Positions 15,716-25,542 of a stretch of 64,000 bases of DNA are shown in pieces. A program made the translations under genes and the position numbers. A model generated the notes under the pieces. The model was not told the origin of the DNA, made no database searches, and worked only from the letters and a program-made list of their open reading frames with translations. The stretch is taken from NCBI GenBank assembly GCA_040752515.1, contig JBFMGQ010000014.1, forward strand, positions 7,569 through 71,568, written 5' to 3'. Each line of letters opens with the position of its first letter. Within the stretch, counting starts at the first letter, position 1. This DNA is from Tenuifilum sp040752515. Its GTDB lineage: Bacteria; Bacteroidota; Bacteroidia; Bacteroidales; Tenuifilaceae.

Positions 15716-18700
15716 TTAGAATATACAGCTCAGCTCAGGTTTTATGCCAATAATAAGCATATCGTCAACCTGCTCATGGTCACCCATCCAATCGTTTATA
15801 GCTTTTTCGATACTCTTTCGCTGTTGGTCGATGGGTTTCATGTAGTTGCTCAGGAGTAGATGCCTAAACCTACGGTACTTAAACTTTTTGCCCTCTGGGC
15901 CTCCAAACTGATCGACAATACCATCGGTGAACATGTAAATGGTATCGTTTGGCTGAATGGGTATGTAGTAACTACTGAACTGGTTATGACCTAACTCGTT
16001 AGCCATCCCAACGGAGTACCTATCGCCACGGATTTCCGTCAGTTTTCCTTCACGTACCAGGAAAAGATTCGAAAACGCCCCTGCAAACTGGAGCATGTTA
16101 TACTCCTTGTCAATAACGCAGAACGACACATCCATTCCATCCTTAACCTTAAATCCAGCATTCTCCACGTTGCTGGAAGCAAAAGTATTATGAATGGCTA
16201 CGCTCAAGCGGTTCAGGATCTCGGCAGCATCGTCAACACCCTCAACATTGGTAATATTCCTTAAGAGCTCTATTCCGATAATTGACATGAAAGCCCCAGG
16301 AACACCGTGACCTGTACAATCGACCACAGCCACAAAAGTTTTATTTCGGGTTTCGTTTACCCAGTAAAAATCGCCACTAACAATATCCTTGGGCTTAAAT
16401 ATCACAAACGATTCGGGAACCAACTCCTTAAACTTCTCAACCGAAGGAAGCATTGACTCCTGAATGCGCTTGGCATAGTTAATACTATCGGTTATATTTT
16501 TATTCTTAAACGCTAATTCGTCCTTTTGGAGCTTAAGCTCCTCGAGCACAGCCTCGCGCTCATGAAGCAATCGATTAATTTCATGGAGATGCTTATTTCT
16601 GCGAATAGCCCAAACCATAAAGAAAATAACCACTAAAATTGCATAACCCCATCTAGCTATTCTAGACCTCCACCAAGGTGCAATAACTTTAATTTTTATT
16701 GCTTTATACTCGGTTGTCCAAACCTGATCGCTGTTAGAGCCCATGATTTTAAGTTCGTATTCACCCTCGGGCAGGTTTGAGAAAGTGATCTTGTTATTAT
16801 TTCCTAGCTCAACCCAGCGATTATCGAATCCTTCCAGCTGATAGCGGTACGAATTTTTTTCGGGATGAATAAAATCAAGAGCAGCAATGGTAAAAGTAAG
16901 GTTACTGAAGTTATCGGGTACCTTTAAATTTTTAAGCTGATAGGGGATTATCTCCTTCAATCCCGTCTTGCTGTATATCTGAATACGAGTTATACATACA
17001 TTGGGAACAACCTTGTTTATCGGAATTGAATCGGGATGAAATGTGTTAACCCCGGCAATACTACCAAAATACATCCATCCCTTGCTATTCTTAAATGATG
17101 CATTAATATTCAGCTCGTTACTAAACAAACCATCAGCGTTATTGTAAACCCTTATTAAGTTCGATAATGGATTGAATAGAACAAGTCCCTTGTTTGTGCT
17201 AATCCACAAACGTCCACGTTCATCCTCCTGAATATCGTTTATAAGCCTAATTTTTACATCGGGTAAAATAACCGAATGCAGTTCATTCTTTCCTTTAGGA
17301 TTGATCCAGAATAAGCCGCTTGTGGTACCAACCCATACTGTTTCGTTTTTGGCAATGTAAAGGCAAAGAACTTCGAATGGCAAGTTAGCTTTATTGCCAT
17401 TGAAAGTATAATTATCAACCTTTTTCAAATCGTTTGAAATTCGGCAAAGCCCCGATACTGTGGCAACCCAAATATTATCATTTTTGTCTGCAACCACATC
17501 AAAAATCTCGTTGCCGGGCAACGAGAGTGAATCGCTCCTCCTGGAGTAAAAGCTAATAAGGCTACGGCCTTTTAGACAGTGCAACCCCTGGCGTGTAGCC
17601 AACCAAACTCTACCCTGTGAATCTTCAGTAATAGAGTAAACCCTGTTATTTTTAAAAATATCGCCTACATAAACACTGTTGCTCTCAAAGAAATCGACAA
17701 AACTCCTTAAATTAGGCCGATACTCATAAACTCCGCTTCGGGTTCCAACTAATACCCTGCCGTTTCGGGTTTGATAAATAGAATGTATAAAATCGTTAGC
17801 AATGTAATTGTTTCCACCTGACCAATAATGCTTGTTTTCGCCTGTTTTAGGGTTAAAAATATGCAACCCGCTACCCCAAGTTCCAATCCAAATGTACCCA
17901 TCGCTACTCTCGATAATAGAGGCCACAATGTTATTGGAAAATAAGTTTTTCCCGTTTTCGTCCTTACTATATCCCCCAATGCGCTGCTCAAATGGGTTTA
18001 CCTTTACCAAGCCCGTTTGGGATCCAATCCACAGTACCCCTGACCTGTCGCGAAGTACTGTTGATACATTTATAATTTCAATCGGTATATTGTTGCTGTA
18101 TAGACTGTTGTACTTAACAAAAGTTCCATCGCTACGTAATTTACCCAATCCAAGCAAACTTCCGACCCAAAGCGAGGAGTCGCTATCGTACCCCAAAAAC
18201 TGGATACCAGTTGTTAAGGACTTTATAGATGGATTTATAACCGTAAGCGATAGTCTTTTAAACTTTTGTGTTCGGAAATCAAACTCGTTAATGCCCTTAT
18301 CGGTTCCAACAAGTAATTTGCCACTTAAATCCTCCGTAATGGCATTAACCCTATTGCCCAAAATGGAGTTGGGATTCGAGGGATCCTCGGAGTACCTTTT
18401 AAAAACCAAGCGTTCCTTGTCAAACAAAAACAATCCATCCTTAGTTCCCAGCCATAGACGTTCGCCGGAATCCTCAAAGATTGGTGAGATATCGGTGGCT
18501 TGAGGAAGGTTAAAGATGTCGTTGTAGTGATTGAATCGGGTGAAATCGTCGGTTATGGGATTATACAGGTGTAGGGCATCGATTGTTTTAACCCAAATTC
18601 TATTGCTCCTGTCGCGAAAAACATAGAGTATCATGTTTGATGATAGCGACTTAGGGTTACTGGGCTCACTAAAGTAAACCTTTACCTTACCGGTTTTGCG

Positions 18701-19045
18701 GTTAAACCGGTTAAGACCAATGCGAGTAGCCACCCAAAGGTCTCCATTAGTGCCCTCAACCATATGGTTTATGTAGTTATTTGAGAGCGAGAGGCTATCG
18801 TATGGGTTATTATTGAAAACTGTAAATTCGTAACCATCGTAACGGCACAACCCATCCTGGGTACCAATCCAAAGATATCCCACTGAATCCTGGATTAGGG
18901 TATTAACAAACGATTGGGGCAAGCCATTATCGGAGCTAAAAAGGGTTACATTTACCCTTTGCGCATGGCCAATAACAGCTGCAGTTACAAACACTGCGGC
19001 AAGTTTTAATCGGCGTGATATTCTATGGATTCCTATTAGCTCCAT
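15716..19045 (-). CDS. Two-component-propeller sensor fused to a SpoIIE-type PP2C phosphatase
   Basis: 1109 aa signalling protein. N-terminal export signal (RRLKLAAVFVTAAVIGHA), then two seven-bladed reg_prop beta-propellers (repeats such as DSVGYLWIGTQDGLCRYDG and DGYIWIGTWGSGLHIFNP) to ~residue 710, a Y_Y_Y domain (YRYQLEGFDNRWVELGN), a transmembrane helix near 798-815 (YAILVVIFFMVWAI) and a coiled coil ~816-865. The cytoplasmic PP2C/SpoIIE domain (~884-1105) has intact metal-site motifs: DIVSGDFYW, DCTGHGVPGAFMS, FTDGIVDQFGG and VDDMLIIGI. In most Bacteroidota proteins with this sensor half the output is a histidine kinase with an AraC regulator; here it is a Ser/Thr phosphatase, as in partner-switching systems. 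No anti-sigma or STAS partner is adjacent. Confidence 0.9.
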   Translation of the reverse strand: MELIGIHRISRRLKLAAVFVTAAVIGHAQRVNVTLFSSDNGLPQSFVNTLIQDSVGYLWIGTQDGLCRYDGYEFTVFNNNPYDSLSLSNNYINHMVEGTNGDLWVATRIGLNRFNRKTGKVKVYFSEPSNPKSLSSNMILYVFRDRSNRIWVKTIDALHLYNPITDDFTRFNHYNDIFNLPQATDISPIFEDSGERLWLGTKDGLFLFDKERLVFKRYSEDPSNPNSILGNRVNAITEDLSGKLLVGTDKGINEFDFRTQKFKRLSLTVINPSIKSLTTGIQFLGYDSDSSLWVGSLLGLGKLRSDGTFVKYNSLYSNNIPIEIINVSTVLRDRSGVLWIGSQTGLVKVNPFEQRIGGYSKDENGKNLFSNNIVASIIESSDGYIWIGTWGSGLHIFNPKTGENKHYWSGGNNYIANDFIHSIYQTRNGRVLVGTRSGVYEYRPNLRSFVDFFESNSVYVGDIFKNNRVYSITEDSQGRVWLATRQGLHCLKGRSLISFYSRRSDSLSLPGNEIFDVVADKNDNIWVATVSGLCRISNDLKKVDNYTFNGNKANLPFEVLCLYIAKNETVWVGTTSGLFWINPKGKNELHSVILPDVKIRLINDIQEDERGRLWISTNKGLVLFNPLSNLIRVYNNADGLFSNELNINASFKNSKGWMYFGSIAGVNTFHPDSIPINKVVPNVCITRIQIYSKTGLKEIIPYQLKNLKVPDNFSNLTFTIAALDFIHPEKNSYRYQLEGFDNRWVELGNNNKITFSNLPEGEYELKIMGSNSDQVWTTEYKAIKIKVIAPWWRSRIARWGYAILVVIFFMVWAIRRNKHLHEINRLLHEREAVLEELKLQKDELAFKNKNITDSINYAKRIQESMLPSVEKFKELVPESFVIFKPKDIVSGDFYWVNETRNKTFVAVVDCTGHGVPGAFMSIIGIELLRNITNVEGVDDAAEILNRLSVAIHNTFASSNVENAGFKVKDGMDVSFCVIDKEYNMLQFAGAFSNLFLVREGKLTEIRGDRYSVGMANELGHNQFSSYYIPIQPNDTIYMFTDGIVDQFGGPEGKKFKYRRFRHLLLSNYMKPIDQQRKSIEKAINDWMGDHEQVDDMLIIGIKPELSCIF

Positions 19046-19069
19046 GTATTAGGCTAAGATACAAAAAAG

Positions 19070-20962
19070 TTATTGAAATCGCATAACGGCATCGTCGCCC
19101 ATATTAAGACTAATGAATCGGAGCGAGGGTGATTCAATAAATACTCCAATATCGAGCCAATGCCACATCTGGTCGACACGGTCGATGGTTTCACTATCCA
19201 TGGCAACTATATTAGGCCATAGACGTGGAAATCTATCGGCTGGGTAGGCCTTGCGGGTTCCATCAACAAGAATTACAGGGTTGCCGTCAGTATTTTGAAC
19301 TATCGTAACATCGCGCGATGGATCGATATTGCCCGATAAAAACCAAAGCACCAGCGAAAGATCGTTAACCAGGCTTTCAATATCCACCAAGACAATAGCA
19401 AATATACCTTGCAGATATGGCTGCGTTATCAGCTCTTTTTTAAACCGCTGCCAATCGGCAACATCTCTCTTCCTGACCGATACGATTAGAATCGGTATTT
19501 CTTTTTCCAGTAAGCTGATGTTGACAGCCGCAATTTGTGGGGAGTAAGCAATGGTTTTTGCTTGAATATCATCAATATTAAATTTGATGTCAAGGTTTTT
19601 AACCCCAAGCGAAGTGGCATCGATAAACAGTTTACTACCAAAAGCAAACTGATCCGATGCATGGTCGAGTACGTCGAGTGGGCCTTTGCCAAAAAACAAA
19701 TCGGTTTGAGGGTTAACAACTCCACAAATATGGCTTAGCATCTGGTAGCCATCGGAAAGGTTTATGCTACTGGGAAAAGCAATAAGTATCTTGTTAAACA
19801 TCATTTGTCCGGCTCCCCATAAAGCATTCATCACGCGGTAGGCTTGTCCCTGAAATTCGTCCTTAATTTTCACCAGTGCAATGTTATGCGCAACTCCCTC
19901 AGTAGGCAAAGCCATATCGTTAAGTTCAGGTAAAAGGGTTCGTCTAATTGGTTCCAGGAAAATGCGTTCGGTAGCCTTTGCAATATAAGCATCCTCCATG
20001 GGGGGAACGCCTACTATGGTAGCGGGGTAAATAGCGTCGCTACGGTGAGTTATGCAGGTTACCCTGAAACGGGGATACCAATCGGCCAATGAGTAAAAAC
20101 CTGTATGATCGCCAAAGGGGCCTTCCCATGCAGGCTCATCGGCCGGATCAACGTAACCCTCAATTACAATATCAACATCATCGGGCACCTCAATATCAAC
20201 AGTTAAGCACTTAACCAATTTAACGGGTTTTTTACGCAAGAAGCCTGCAAGTATGTATTCATCAACGTTTTCGGGCATGGGTGCTGTTGCGGCATAGGTG
20301 TAGGCCGGATCGCCACCCAGTGTAACTGCAATGGGCATGAGCTTACCCAAACGTTTATACACCTCAAAATGCTTAGCTCCGGTTTTATGCTTATGCCAAT
20401 GCATACCGGTATGCACGGAATCAAAAACCTGCATGCGGTACATCCCAACGTTTCGGATGCCGGAAATGGGATCGATGGTGTGTACCATGGGCAGGGTTAC
20501 AAACCGTCCACCATCGTGGGGCCAGCATTTAAGAATGGGAAGCATAGCTAAATCGGGGTTGTAGTGGATTACCTGCTGGCAGGCTCCCCTACCCGATTTG
20601 CCTGTGGGCATCCAGGAAGCTACCTGGGCAAGTTTAGGCAAAGCCGAAAGCTTTGACCACAAACTGCCGCGCGGCCTTGTAATTATTCCCAAGAGCTGCC
20701 CAATTTCATCGCGGAGATCCTCTAAACTACTTGTTTCAAGAGCTAAACAAATACGTTTTTCGGAGCCAAAGGCATTGGTCAGCACCGGGAAATCGGTTCC
20801 GGTATTCTCAAATAAAAGGGCTTTACCTCCTCCCGGCAACTTAGAGTGTCTATCGGTTATTTCGGAAACTTCCAAAACTGGGTCAACAAAACGTTTTACC
20901 CTTATGAGTTCCCCGTTTTGTTCAAGTATATCGACAAAATGACGAAGCGATTTATAGGCCAT
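19070..20962 (-). CDS. UbiD-family (prenylated-FMN) decarboxylase
   Basis: 630 aa cytoplasmic decarboxylase. Signatures: RHFVDILEQNGELIRVKRFV at the start, GMYRMQVFDSVHTGMHWHKH, EGPFGDHTGFYSLADWYPRF and VGVPPMEDAYIAKATERIF, matching UbiD proteins that use prenylated FMN to decarboxylate aromatic or alpha,beta-unsaturated acids. The long form in Bacteroidota is usually assigned to menaquinone biosynthesis, but no quinone gene or UbiX (prenyl-FMN synthase) is nearby. Read in the same direction as the sensor-phosphatase, 24 bp apart. The specific substrate is an inference. Confidence 0.88.
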   Translation of the reverse strand: MAYKSLRHFVDILEQNGELIRVKRFVDPVLEVSEITDRHSKLPGGGKALLFENTGTDFPVLTNAFGSEKRICLALETSSLEDLRDEIGQLLGIITRPRGSLWSKLSALPKLAQVASWMPTGKSGRGACQQVIHYNPDLAMLPILKCWPHDGGRFVTLPMVHTIDPISGIRNVGMYRMQVFDSVHTGMHWHKHKTGAKHFEVYKRLGKLMPIAVTLGGDPAYTYAATAPMPENVDEYILAGFLRKKPVKLVKCLTVDIEVPDDVDIVIEGYVDPADEPAWEGPFGDHTGFYSLADWYPRFRVTCITHRSDAIYPATIVGVPPMEDAYIAKATERIFLEPIRRTLLPELNDMALPTEGVAHNIALVKIKDEFQGQAYRVMNALWGAGQMMFNKILIAFPSSINLSDGYQMLSHICGVVNPQTDLFFGKGPLDVLDHASDQFAFGSKLFIDATSLGVKNLDIKFNIDDIQAKTIAYSPQIAAVNISLLEKEIPILIVSVRKRDVADWQRFKKELITQPYLQGIFAIVLVDIESLVNDLSLVLWFLSGNIDPSRDVTIVQNTDGNPVILVDGTRKAYPADRFPRLWPNIVAMDSETIDRVDQMWHWLDIGVFIESPSLRFISLNMGDDAVMRFQ

Positions 20963-20984
20963 GCGGGTACTATTACGCCCTTAA

Positions 20985-21020
20985 AAATAAAAAAAGGCTT
21001 CAGATAATACATCCGAAGCC
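20985..21020 (-). terminator. Rho-independent terminator after eno
   Basis: Minus-strand hairpin GGCTTCGGAT / ATCTGAAGCC (one mismatch, 5-nt loop) followed by seven T residues, 25 bp after the enolase stop. Confidence 0.85.
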
Positions 21021-21044
21021 CTTTAAAAGTTTCAAAAAACTGAA

Positions 21045-22337
21045 CTATTTTTTTACGTACTTGAAGTTCTTACCGGGGTAAATTGCTGCATCGCCGAGCA
21101 TTTCTTCAATACGGATAAGTTGGTTGTACTTGGCAATCCTATCGGAGCGCGAAGCCGAACCGGTTTTGATAAGACCGGTGTTGAGGGCCACGGCAAGGTG
21201 AGCAATGGTGGTATCCTCAGTTTCGCCTGAACGATGGCTCATAATTGAAGTCATGGAGTGAACATCGGCAAGGCGAACGGCATTAATGGTTTCAGTAAGC
21301 GTACCAATTTGGTTAACCTTGATAAGGATGCTATTGGTTACACCCATATCGATACCCTTTTGCAAACGCTCAACGTTGGTAACAAACAAGTCGTCGCCAA
21401 CAAGCTGAATACGATTGCCCAGGGTTTGGGTCATCAGCTTCCATCCGTCCCAGTCGTCTTCGGCCATGCCATCCTCAATTGAAATGATTGGGTACTTGTC
21501 AACCCAATTCTTCCAGTAGTCAACCATTTGAGCAGGAGTTAACTTTTCGCCGGTTGACTTATGCAGGTGGTAAACCTTTTCCTCGGGGATATAGTACTCC
21601 GACGAGGCGGGGTCGAGTGCGATGTAAACATCTTCGCCTGGGCGATATCCGGCATTCTCAATAGCTTGAAGAATTACGGTAATAGCCTCTTCGTTCGATT
21701 TTAGGTTTGGAGCAAAACCGCCCTCATCGCCAACATTGGTTGAATATCCCAGTTTTTTGAGTACCGACTTTAGGTTGTGAAACACCTCGGCACCCATACG
21801 GATAGCTTCGGTAAATGAATTTGCGCCAACAGGCATAATCATGAATTCCTGAAAGTCGATGCTGTTATCGGCATGCGAACCGCCATTCAGAATATTCATC
21901 ATAGGAATGGGTAGGGTGCGCGCATTAACACCGCCTACATAGCGGTAAAGGGGTTGATTGGTAAGCTGAGCAGCAGCGTGTGCAACCGCTAACGAAACGC
22001 CAAGGATTGCGTTAGCTCCAAGGTTGCCTTTGTTGGGAGTGCCATCGAGCTTAATCATGGTCTCGTCGATAAGCTGCTGATCGAGTACGTTCATACCAAC
22101 AATCTCATCGGCAATAATAGTGTTCACATTGTTAACTGCTTTAAGTACGCCCTTACCCAGGTAACGTCCCTTGTCGCCATCGCGAAGTTCAACGGCTTCG
22201 TGAACGCCAGTTGAAGCACCGCTGGGAACAGCTGCGCGACCAAAGTATCCACTTTCAGTAATTACATCTACCTCAATGGTAGGATTGCCCCTCGAATCGA
22301 GAATCTCACGGGCATGAATGCTAACAATTTGTCCCAT
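21045..22337 (-). CDS. eno: Enolase
   Basis: Glycolytic 2-phosphoglycerate dehydratase (430 aa, typical length). Visible motifs: HAREILDSRGNPTIEVDV, GASTGVHEAVELRD, catalytic Glu in GDEGGFAPN, metal ligands in ALDPASSEYY, SIEDGMAEDDW and LVGDDLFVTN, catalytic Lys in ILIKVNQIGTLTE, and the enolase signature MSHRSGETEDT. It follows rplQ but is separated from the ribosomal operon by its own upstream hairpin terminator, so it is probably transcribed separately. Confidence 0.98.
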   Translation of the reverse strand: MGQIVSIHAREILDSRGNPTIEVDVITESGYFGRAAVPSGASTGVHEAVELRDGDKGRYLGKGVLKAVNNVNTIIADEIVGMNVLDQQLIDETMIKLDGTPNKGNLGANAILGVSLAVAHAAAQLTNQPLYRYVGGVNARTLPIPMMNILNGGSHADNSIDFQEFMIMPVGANSFTEAIRMGAEVFHNLKSVLKKLGYSTNVGDEGGFAPNLKSNEEAITVILQAIENAGYRPGEDVYIALDPASSEYYIPEEKVYHLHKSTGEKLTPAQMVDYWKNWVDKYPIISIEDGMAEDDWDGWKLMTQTLGNRIQLVGDDLFVTNVERLQKGIDMGVTNSILIKVNQIGTLTETINAVRLADVHSMTSIMSHRSGETEDTTIAHLAVALNTGLIKTGSASRSDRIAKYNQLIRIEEMLGDAAIYPGKNFKYVKK

Positions 22338-22361
22338 AGTAGTTTGTAGTTTAAAAAAGAT

Positions 22362-22393
22362 AAAAAAAGGGATAAAGCTAAAAGCTCATCCCT
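22362..22393 (-). terminator. Terminator at the end of the ribosomal protein operon
   Basis: Minus-strand hairpin AGGGAT-g-AGCT-ttt-AGCT-tt-ATCCCT followed by a T7 tract, in the 79-bp gap between rplQ and eno. Confidence 0.7.
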
Positions 22394-22416
22394 AACTCAA
22401 TATCGATAAACTGAGG

Positions 22417-22941
22417 TTACTCAGCCTTTTCGTCGGTTGAAGTAGCATTGGTGCTATCCTGATTTTCCGATGTTGGTTCTTCGGTTACTACTTTTGTGGT
22501 ATCGGTTTCAGCTTTTTTAGCTTTTGATCCACCCCTACGGGTTCTCTTAGCGGCGGGTTTAGCTGTTTCCTTAACATAGGTAGTATTGAAGTCCACCAGT
22601 TCAATGATGCACATATCGGCGGCGTCGCCAATGCGGGTTCCTGTTTTCAGAATGCGGGTGTAACCGCCAGGACGATCTCCGATTTTTTGAGCCACTTCGC
22701 GGAACAGCTCAGTAACAGCCTCCTTGTTTTGTAGATGGCTGAAAACCACACGGCGTTGATGTGTGGAATCGTCCTTGCTACGGGTAATAAGTGGCTCAAC
22801 ATAAGAGCGTAAAGCTTTAGCTTTTGCAACAGTTGTGGTGATACGCTTATGCAGTATCAACGACGATGCCATATTCGATAGCATAGCCTTACGGTGAGCG
22901 CTCTTACGGCCTAAATGGTTGAATTTTTTGTTATGTCTCAT
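22417..22941 (-). CDS. rplQ: 50S ribosomal protein L17
   Basis: 174 aa. N-terminal ~120 residues form the L17 fold (MRHNKKFNHLGRKSAHRKAM, GYTRILKTGTRIGDAADMCI). Residues ~125-174 are a low-complexity extension, first basic (KRTRRGGSKAKKAE), then acidic and Thr/Ser-rich, longer than in E. coli (127 aa). Last gene of the supercluster, 5 bp after rpoA, followed by a terminator. Confidence 0.98.
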   Translation of the reverse strand: MRHNKKFNHLGRKSAHRKAMLSNMASSLILHKRITTTVAKAKALRSYVEPLITRSKDDSTHQRRVVFSHLQNKEAVTELFREVAQKIGDRPGGYTRILKTGTRIGDAADMCIIELVDFNTTYVKETAKPAAKRTRRGGSKAKKAETDTTKVVTEEPTSENQDSTNATSTDEKAE

Positions 22942-22946
22942 CGTAA

Positions 22947-23939
22947 TTAATCCTTATCCAATTTATACTTTGATACATCCATGCCAAACGAGAGGTTCAG
23001 GCTATCGAGCAAGTCCTCCAGTTCAGTAAGCGATTTTTTACCGAAGTTACGGAACTTGAGAAGGTCGTTCTTGTTGTAGCGAACCAAATCGCCAAGGGTT
23101 TCCACATCGGCAGCCTTGAGGCAGTTCAATGCACGAACTGACAGGTCAAGGTCAACCAGTTTCTGCTTAAGCAGCTGGCGCATGTGAAGAATTTCCTCGT
23201 CGAATTCCTCCGTTTCAAACTTATCTTCGGTTTCCAGGGTAATCTTTTCATCGGAGAATAGCATGAAGTGGTAAATCAGAATCTTGGCAGCCTCCTTCAG
23301 TGCATCCTTCGGATGAATGGAACCATCGGTACTAATCTCAATGATAAGCTTTTCGTAGTCGGTTTTTTGCTCTACGCGGTAGTTTTCAATCGAGTACTTA
23401 ACATTACGGATGGGTGTATGAATGGAGTCAATAGGGATAATGCCAAACTCGGCATCTTCGGGTTTGTTTTCCTCAGCAGGAACATAACCCCTTCCCTTGC
23501 TAATGTTAACCTCAATTTCGATTTTAACATCGGGCTCCATTCGGCAGATAACAAGTTCAGGGTTGAGCACCTTGAATCCTGATAGGAAATTCGATAGGTA
23601 GCCGGCCTTAAACTCGTTTTGTCCCGTAATTGTTATGGTAACCTTCTCATTGTCAACACCATCGACTATCCGTTTAAAGCGAACCTGCTTCAGGTTTAGA
23701 ACTATCTCGGTTACATCTTCCATTACACCGGGTATAGTTGAGAACTCGTGGTCAACGCCACGTATTTTAATCCAGGTAATGGCATAACCTTCAAGTGAAG
23801 ATAGCAGAATACGCCTTAACGCATTTCCCACCGTGATACCATAGCCTGGCTCAAGAGGACGAAACTCGAATTTACCGAAATTATCGGTAGATTCAAGCAT
23901 AATAACCTTATCGGGTTTTTGGAATGCCAGTATTGCCAT
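22947..23939 (-). CDS. rpoA: RNA polymerase alpha subunit
   Basis: 330 aa. N-terminal assembly domain (FGKFEFRPLEPGYGITVGNA, LRRILLSSLEGYAI) and C-terminal domain (~255-325) with helix-hairpin-helix LKAADVETLGDLVRYNKNDL and KFRNFGKKSLTELEDLL, which in other bacteria contacts UP elements and activators. Sits between rpsD and rplQ as in the standard alpha operon. Confidence 0.99.
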   Translation of the reverse strand: MAILAFQKPDKVIMLESTDNFGKFEFRPLEPGYGITVGNALRRILLSSLEGYAITWIKIRGVDHEFSTIPGVMEDVTEIVLNLKQVRFKRIVDGVDNEKVTITITGQNEFKAGYLSNFLSGFKVLNPELVICRMEPDVKIEIEVNISKGRGYVPAEENKPEDAEFGIIPIDSIHTPIRNVKYSIENYRVEQKTDYEKLIIEISTDGSIHPKDALKEAAKILIYHFMLFSDEKITLETEDKFETEEFDEEILHMRQLLKQKLVDLDLSVRALNCLKAADVETLGDLVRYNKNDLLKFRNFGKKSLTELEDLLDSLNLSFGMDVSKYKLDKD

Positions 23940-23954
23940 ATGGTACAGGTTTTA

Positions 23955-24563
23955 TTACTTAGAGTAAAGTTCAACAATTAATTGCTCCTTGATATTCTCA
24001 GGTATCTCTGAACGCTCAGGAACGTTCATGAATTTGCCTTCCATTTTATCGGTATTCCACTCCAGCCAGGAGTACTTGGTGTGGCGGTTGGTCTGAAGTG
24101 AGTCGGTAATGGCTTCGAGTGTCTTTGAACGCTCACGAACGCCAACAATATCGCCAGGACGTAACCTAAAGGAGGGTACGTTTACAACTTTACCGTTAAC
24201 AACGATATGCCTGTGAAGCACCAGCTGGCGAGCAGCGGCACGGGTAGGAGCAATACCTAAACGGTAAACAACGTTATCGAGGCGCGACTCGAGAAGCTGA
24301 AGTAAAATTTCACCGGTGATACCCTTACTACGGGCAGCTTGCTTAAACAGGTTAGAAAATTGCCTTTCAAGCAAGCCGTAGGTGTACTTAGCTTTTTGTT
24401 TTTCGAGCAGCTGAGTTCCGTACTCCGAAACTTTTTTGCGTTTCTTCATTAAGCCGTGAACCCCGGGAGGATAGTTCTTCTTCTCGAAGTACTTATCCGG
24501 CCCATAAATGGGCTCTCCGAATTTACGGGCAATCTTGGTTGTTGGTCCAGTATATCTTGCCAT
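23955..24563 (-). CDS. rpsD: 30S ribosomal protein S4
   Basis: 202 aa. Basic N-terminus (MARYTGPTTKIARKFGEPIY) without the Cys4 zinc motif seen in some S4 proteins. S4 RNA-binding domain SRLDNVVYRLGIAPTRAAAR and HRHIVVNGKVVNVPS. Nucleates 16S assembly. Located between rpsK and rpoA. Confidence 0.99.
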   Translation of the reverse strand: MARYTGPTTKIARKFGEPIYGPDKYFEKKNYPPGVHGLMKKRKKVSEYGTQLLEKQKAKYTYGLLERQFSNLFKQAARSKGITGEILLQLLESRLDNVVYRLGIAPTRAAARQLVLHRHIVVNGKVVNVPSFRLRPGDIVGVRERSKTLEAITDSLQTNRHTKYSWLEWNTDKMEGKFMNVPERSEIPENIKEQLIVELYSK

Positions 24564-24597
24564 TATTTTGTAATTTTATTGATTCGTACTAAAATGG

Positions 24598-24984
24598 TTA
24601 TACCCTACGACGTTTAGGAGGGCGGCAGCCATTGTGTGGTAATGGGGTAACATCAACAATCTCGGTAACCTCAATGCCGGTTGAGTTGATGGTACGGATA
24701 GCTGATTCACGGCCGGCGCCAGGTCCTTTAACAAACACTTTTACCTTTCTTAAGCCCATATCGTAGGCTACTTTAGCACAATCGGCTGCTGCAGTTTGAC
24801 CTGCATACGGAGTATTCTTCTTTGAACCCTTGAAACCCATCTTACCAGCCGACGACCAGGAGATCACCTGACCGGTGCTGTTGGTCATGGTAACAATGAT
24901 ATTGTTAAACGATGAATGAATATGGGCTTGTCCTACCGGATCAACCTTTACTACCTTTTTCTTAGTTGCTGTTTTCTTTGCCAT
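24598..24984 (-). CDS. rpsK: 30S ribosomal protein S11
   Basis: 128 aa. Signature VGQAHIHSSFNNIIVTMTN, KGPGAGRESAIRTI and the C-terminal PLPHNGCRPPKRRRV. Platform protein near the Shine-Dalgarno helix. Its gene lies 10 bp after rpsM. Confidence 0.99.
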   Translation of the reverse strand: MAKKTATKKKVVKVDPVGQAHIHSSFNNIIVTMTNSTGQVISWSSAGKMGFKGSKKNTPYAGQTAAADCAKVAYDMGLRKVKVFVKGPGAGRESAIRTINSTGIEVTEIVDVTPLPHNGCRPPKRRRV

Positions 24985-24994
24985 AGCTTAATTA

Positions 24995-25372
24995 CTATTT
25001 AGTAGCCTTCTTCTTGTTGGCAACAGTTTTTCTCTTTCCTTTACGTGTACGAGCGTTATTCTTGGTTGATTGACCTCTCACAGGTAAACCAAGGCGGTGA
25101 CGAATACCTCTGTAGCAACCTATATCCATCAAACGCTTAATGCTTAGCTGAACCATTGAACGTAGCTCACCCTCAACCTTGTAACCTTCGTTCAGGATAT
25201 TACGGATGGCTGTTACATTTTCATCGGTCCAGTCGGCTACTTTGGTATCGTAGCTAATTCCGGCTTTATCCAGAATTTTACGGGCGCTGCTGCGGCCAAT
25301 ACCATAAATATAGGTAAGGGCTACCTCGCCTCTCTTGTTTTTCGGCAAATCTACACCTACTATACGTGCCAT
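24995..25372 (-). CDS. rpsM: 30S ribosomal protein S13
   Basis: 125 aa. MARIVGVDLPKNKRGEVALT, helix-two-turn-helix region and the signature RGIRHRLGLPVRGQ with a basic C-terminal tail (RTRKGKRKTVANKKKATK) that reaches the P-site tRNA. 34 bp after rpmJ. Confidence 0.99.
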   Translation of the reverse strand: MARIVGVDLPKNKRGEVALTYIYGIGRSSARKILDKAGISYDTKVADWTDENVTAIRNILNEGYKVEGELRSMVQLSIKRLMDIGCYRGIRHRLGLPVRGQSTKNNARTRKGKRKTVANKKKATK

Positions 25373-25406
25373 ATTATCACTTAATTAGTCTGCAAAATTA
25401 AACAAA

Positions 25407-25523
25407 TTATCCTTGACGTTGCTTGAACTTAGGATTTTTTTTGTTAATCACATACAAGCGCCCCTTACGACGTACAATCTTGCACTCGTCGCTGCGCTTT
25501 TTTACTGATGCTCTTACTTTCAT
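25407..25523 (-). CDS. rpmJ: 50S ribosomal protein L36
   Basis: 38 aa: MKVRASVKKRSDECKIVRRK, followed by GRLYVINKKNPKFKQRQG. Identified by translating the gap between infA and rpsM. Only one Cys remains of the CxxC..C..H zinc ribbon, so this is the zinc-independent form. Confidence 0.97.
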   Translation of the reverse strand: MKVRASVKKRSDECKIVRRKGRLYVINKKNPKFKQRQG

Positions 25524-25542
25524 TGTATTGAAATTTTTTGGT

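Noticed and set aside
25407..25523. L36 lacking zinc ligands as a defect
   Set aside because: Zinc-free L36 and S14 forms are common paralog types; the rest of the protein is intact.
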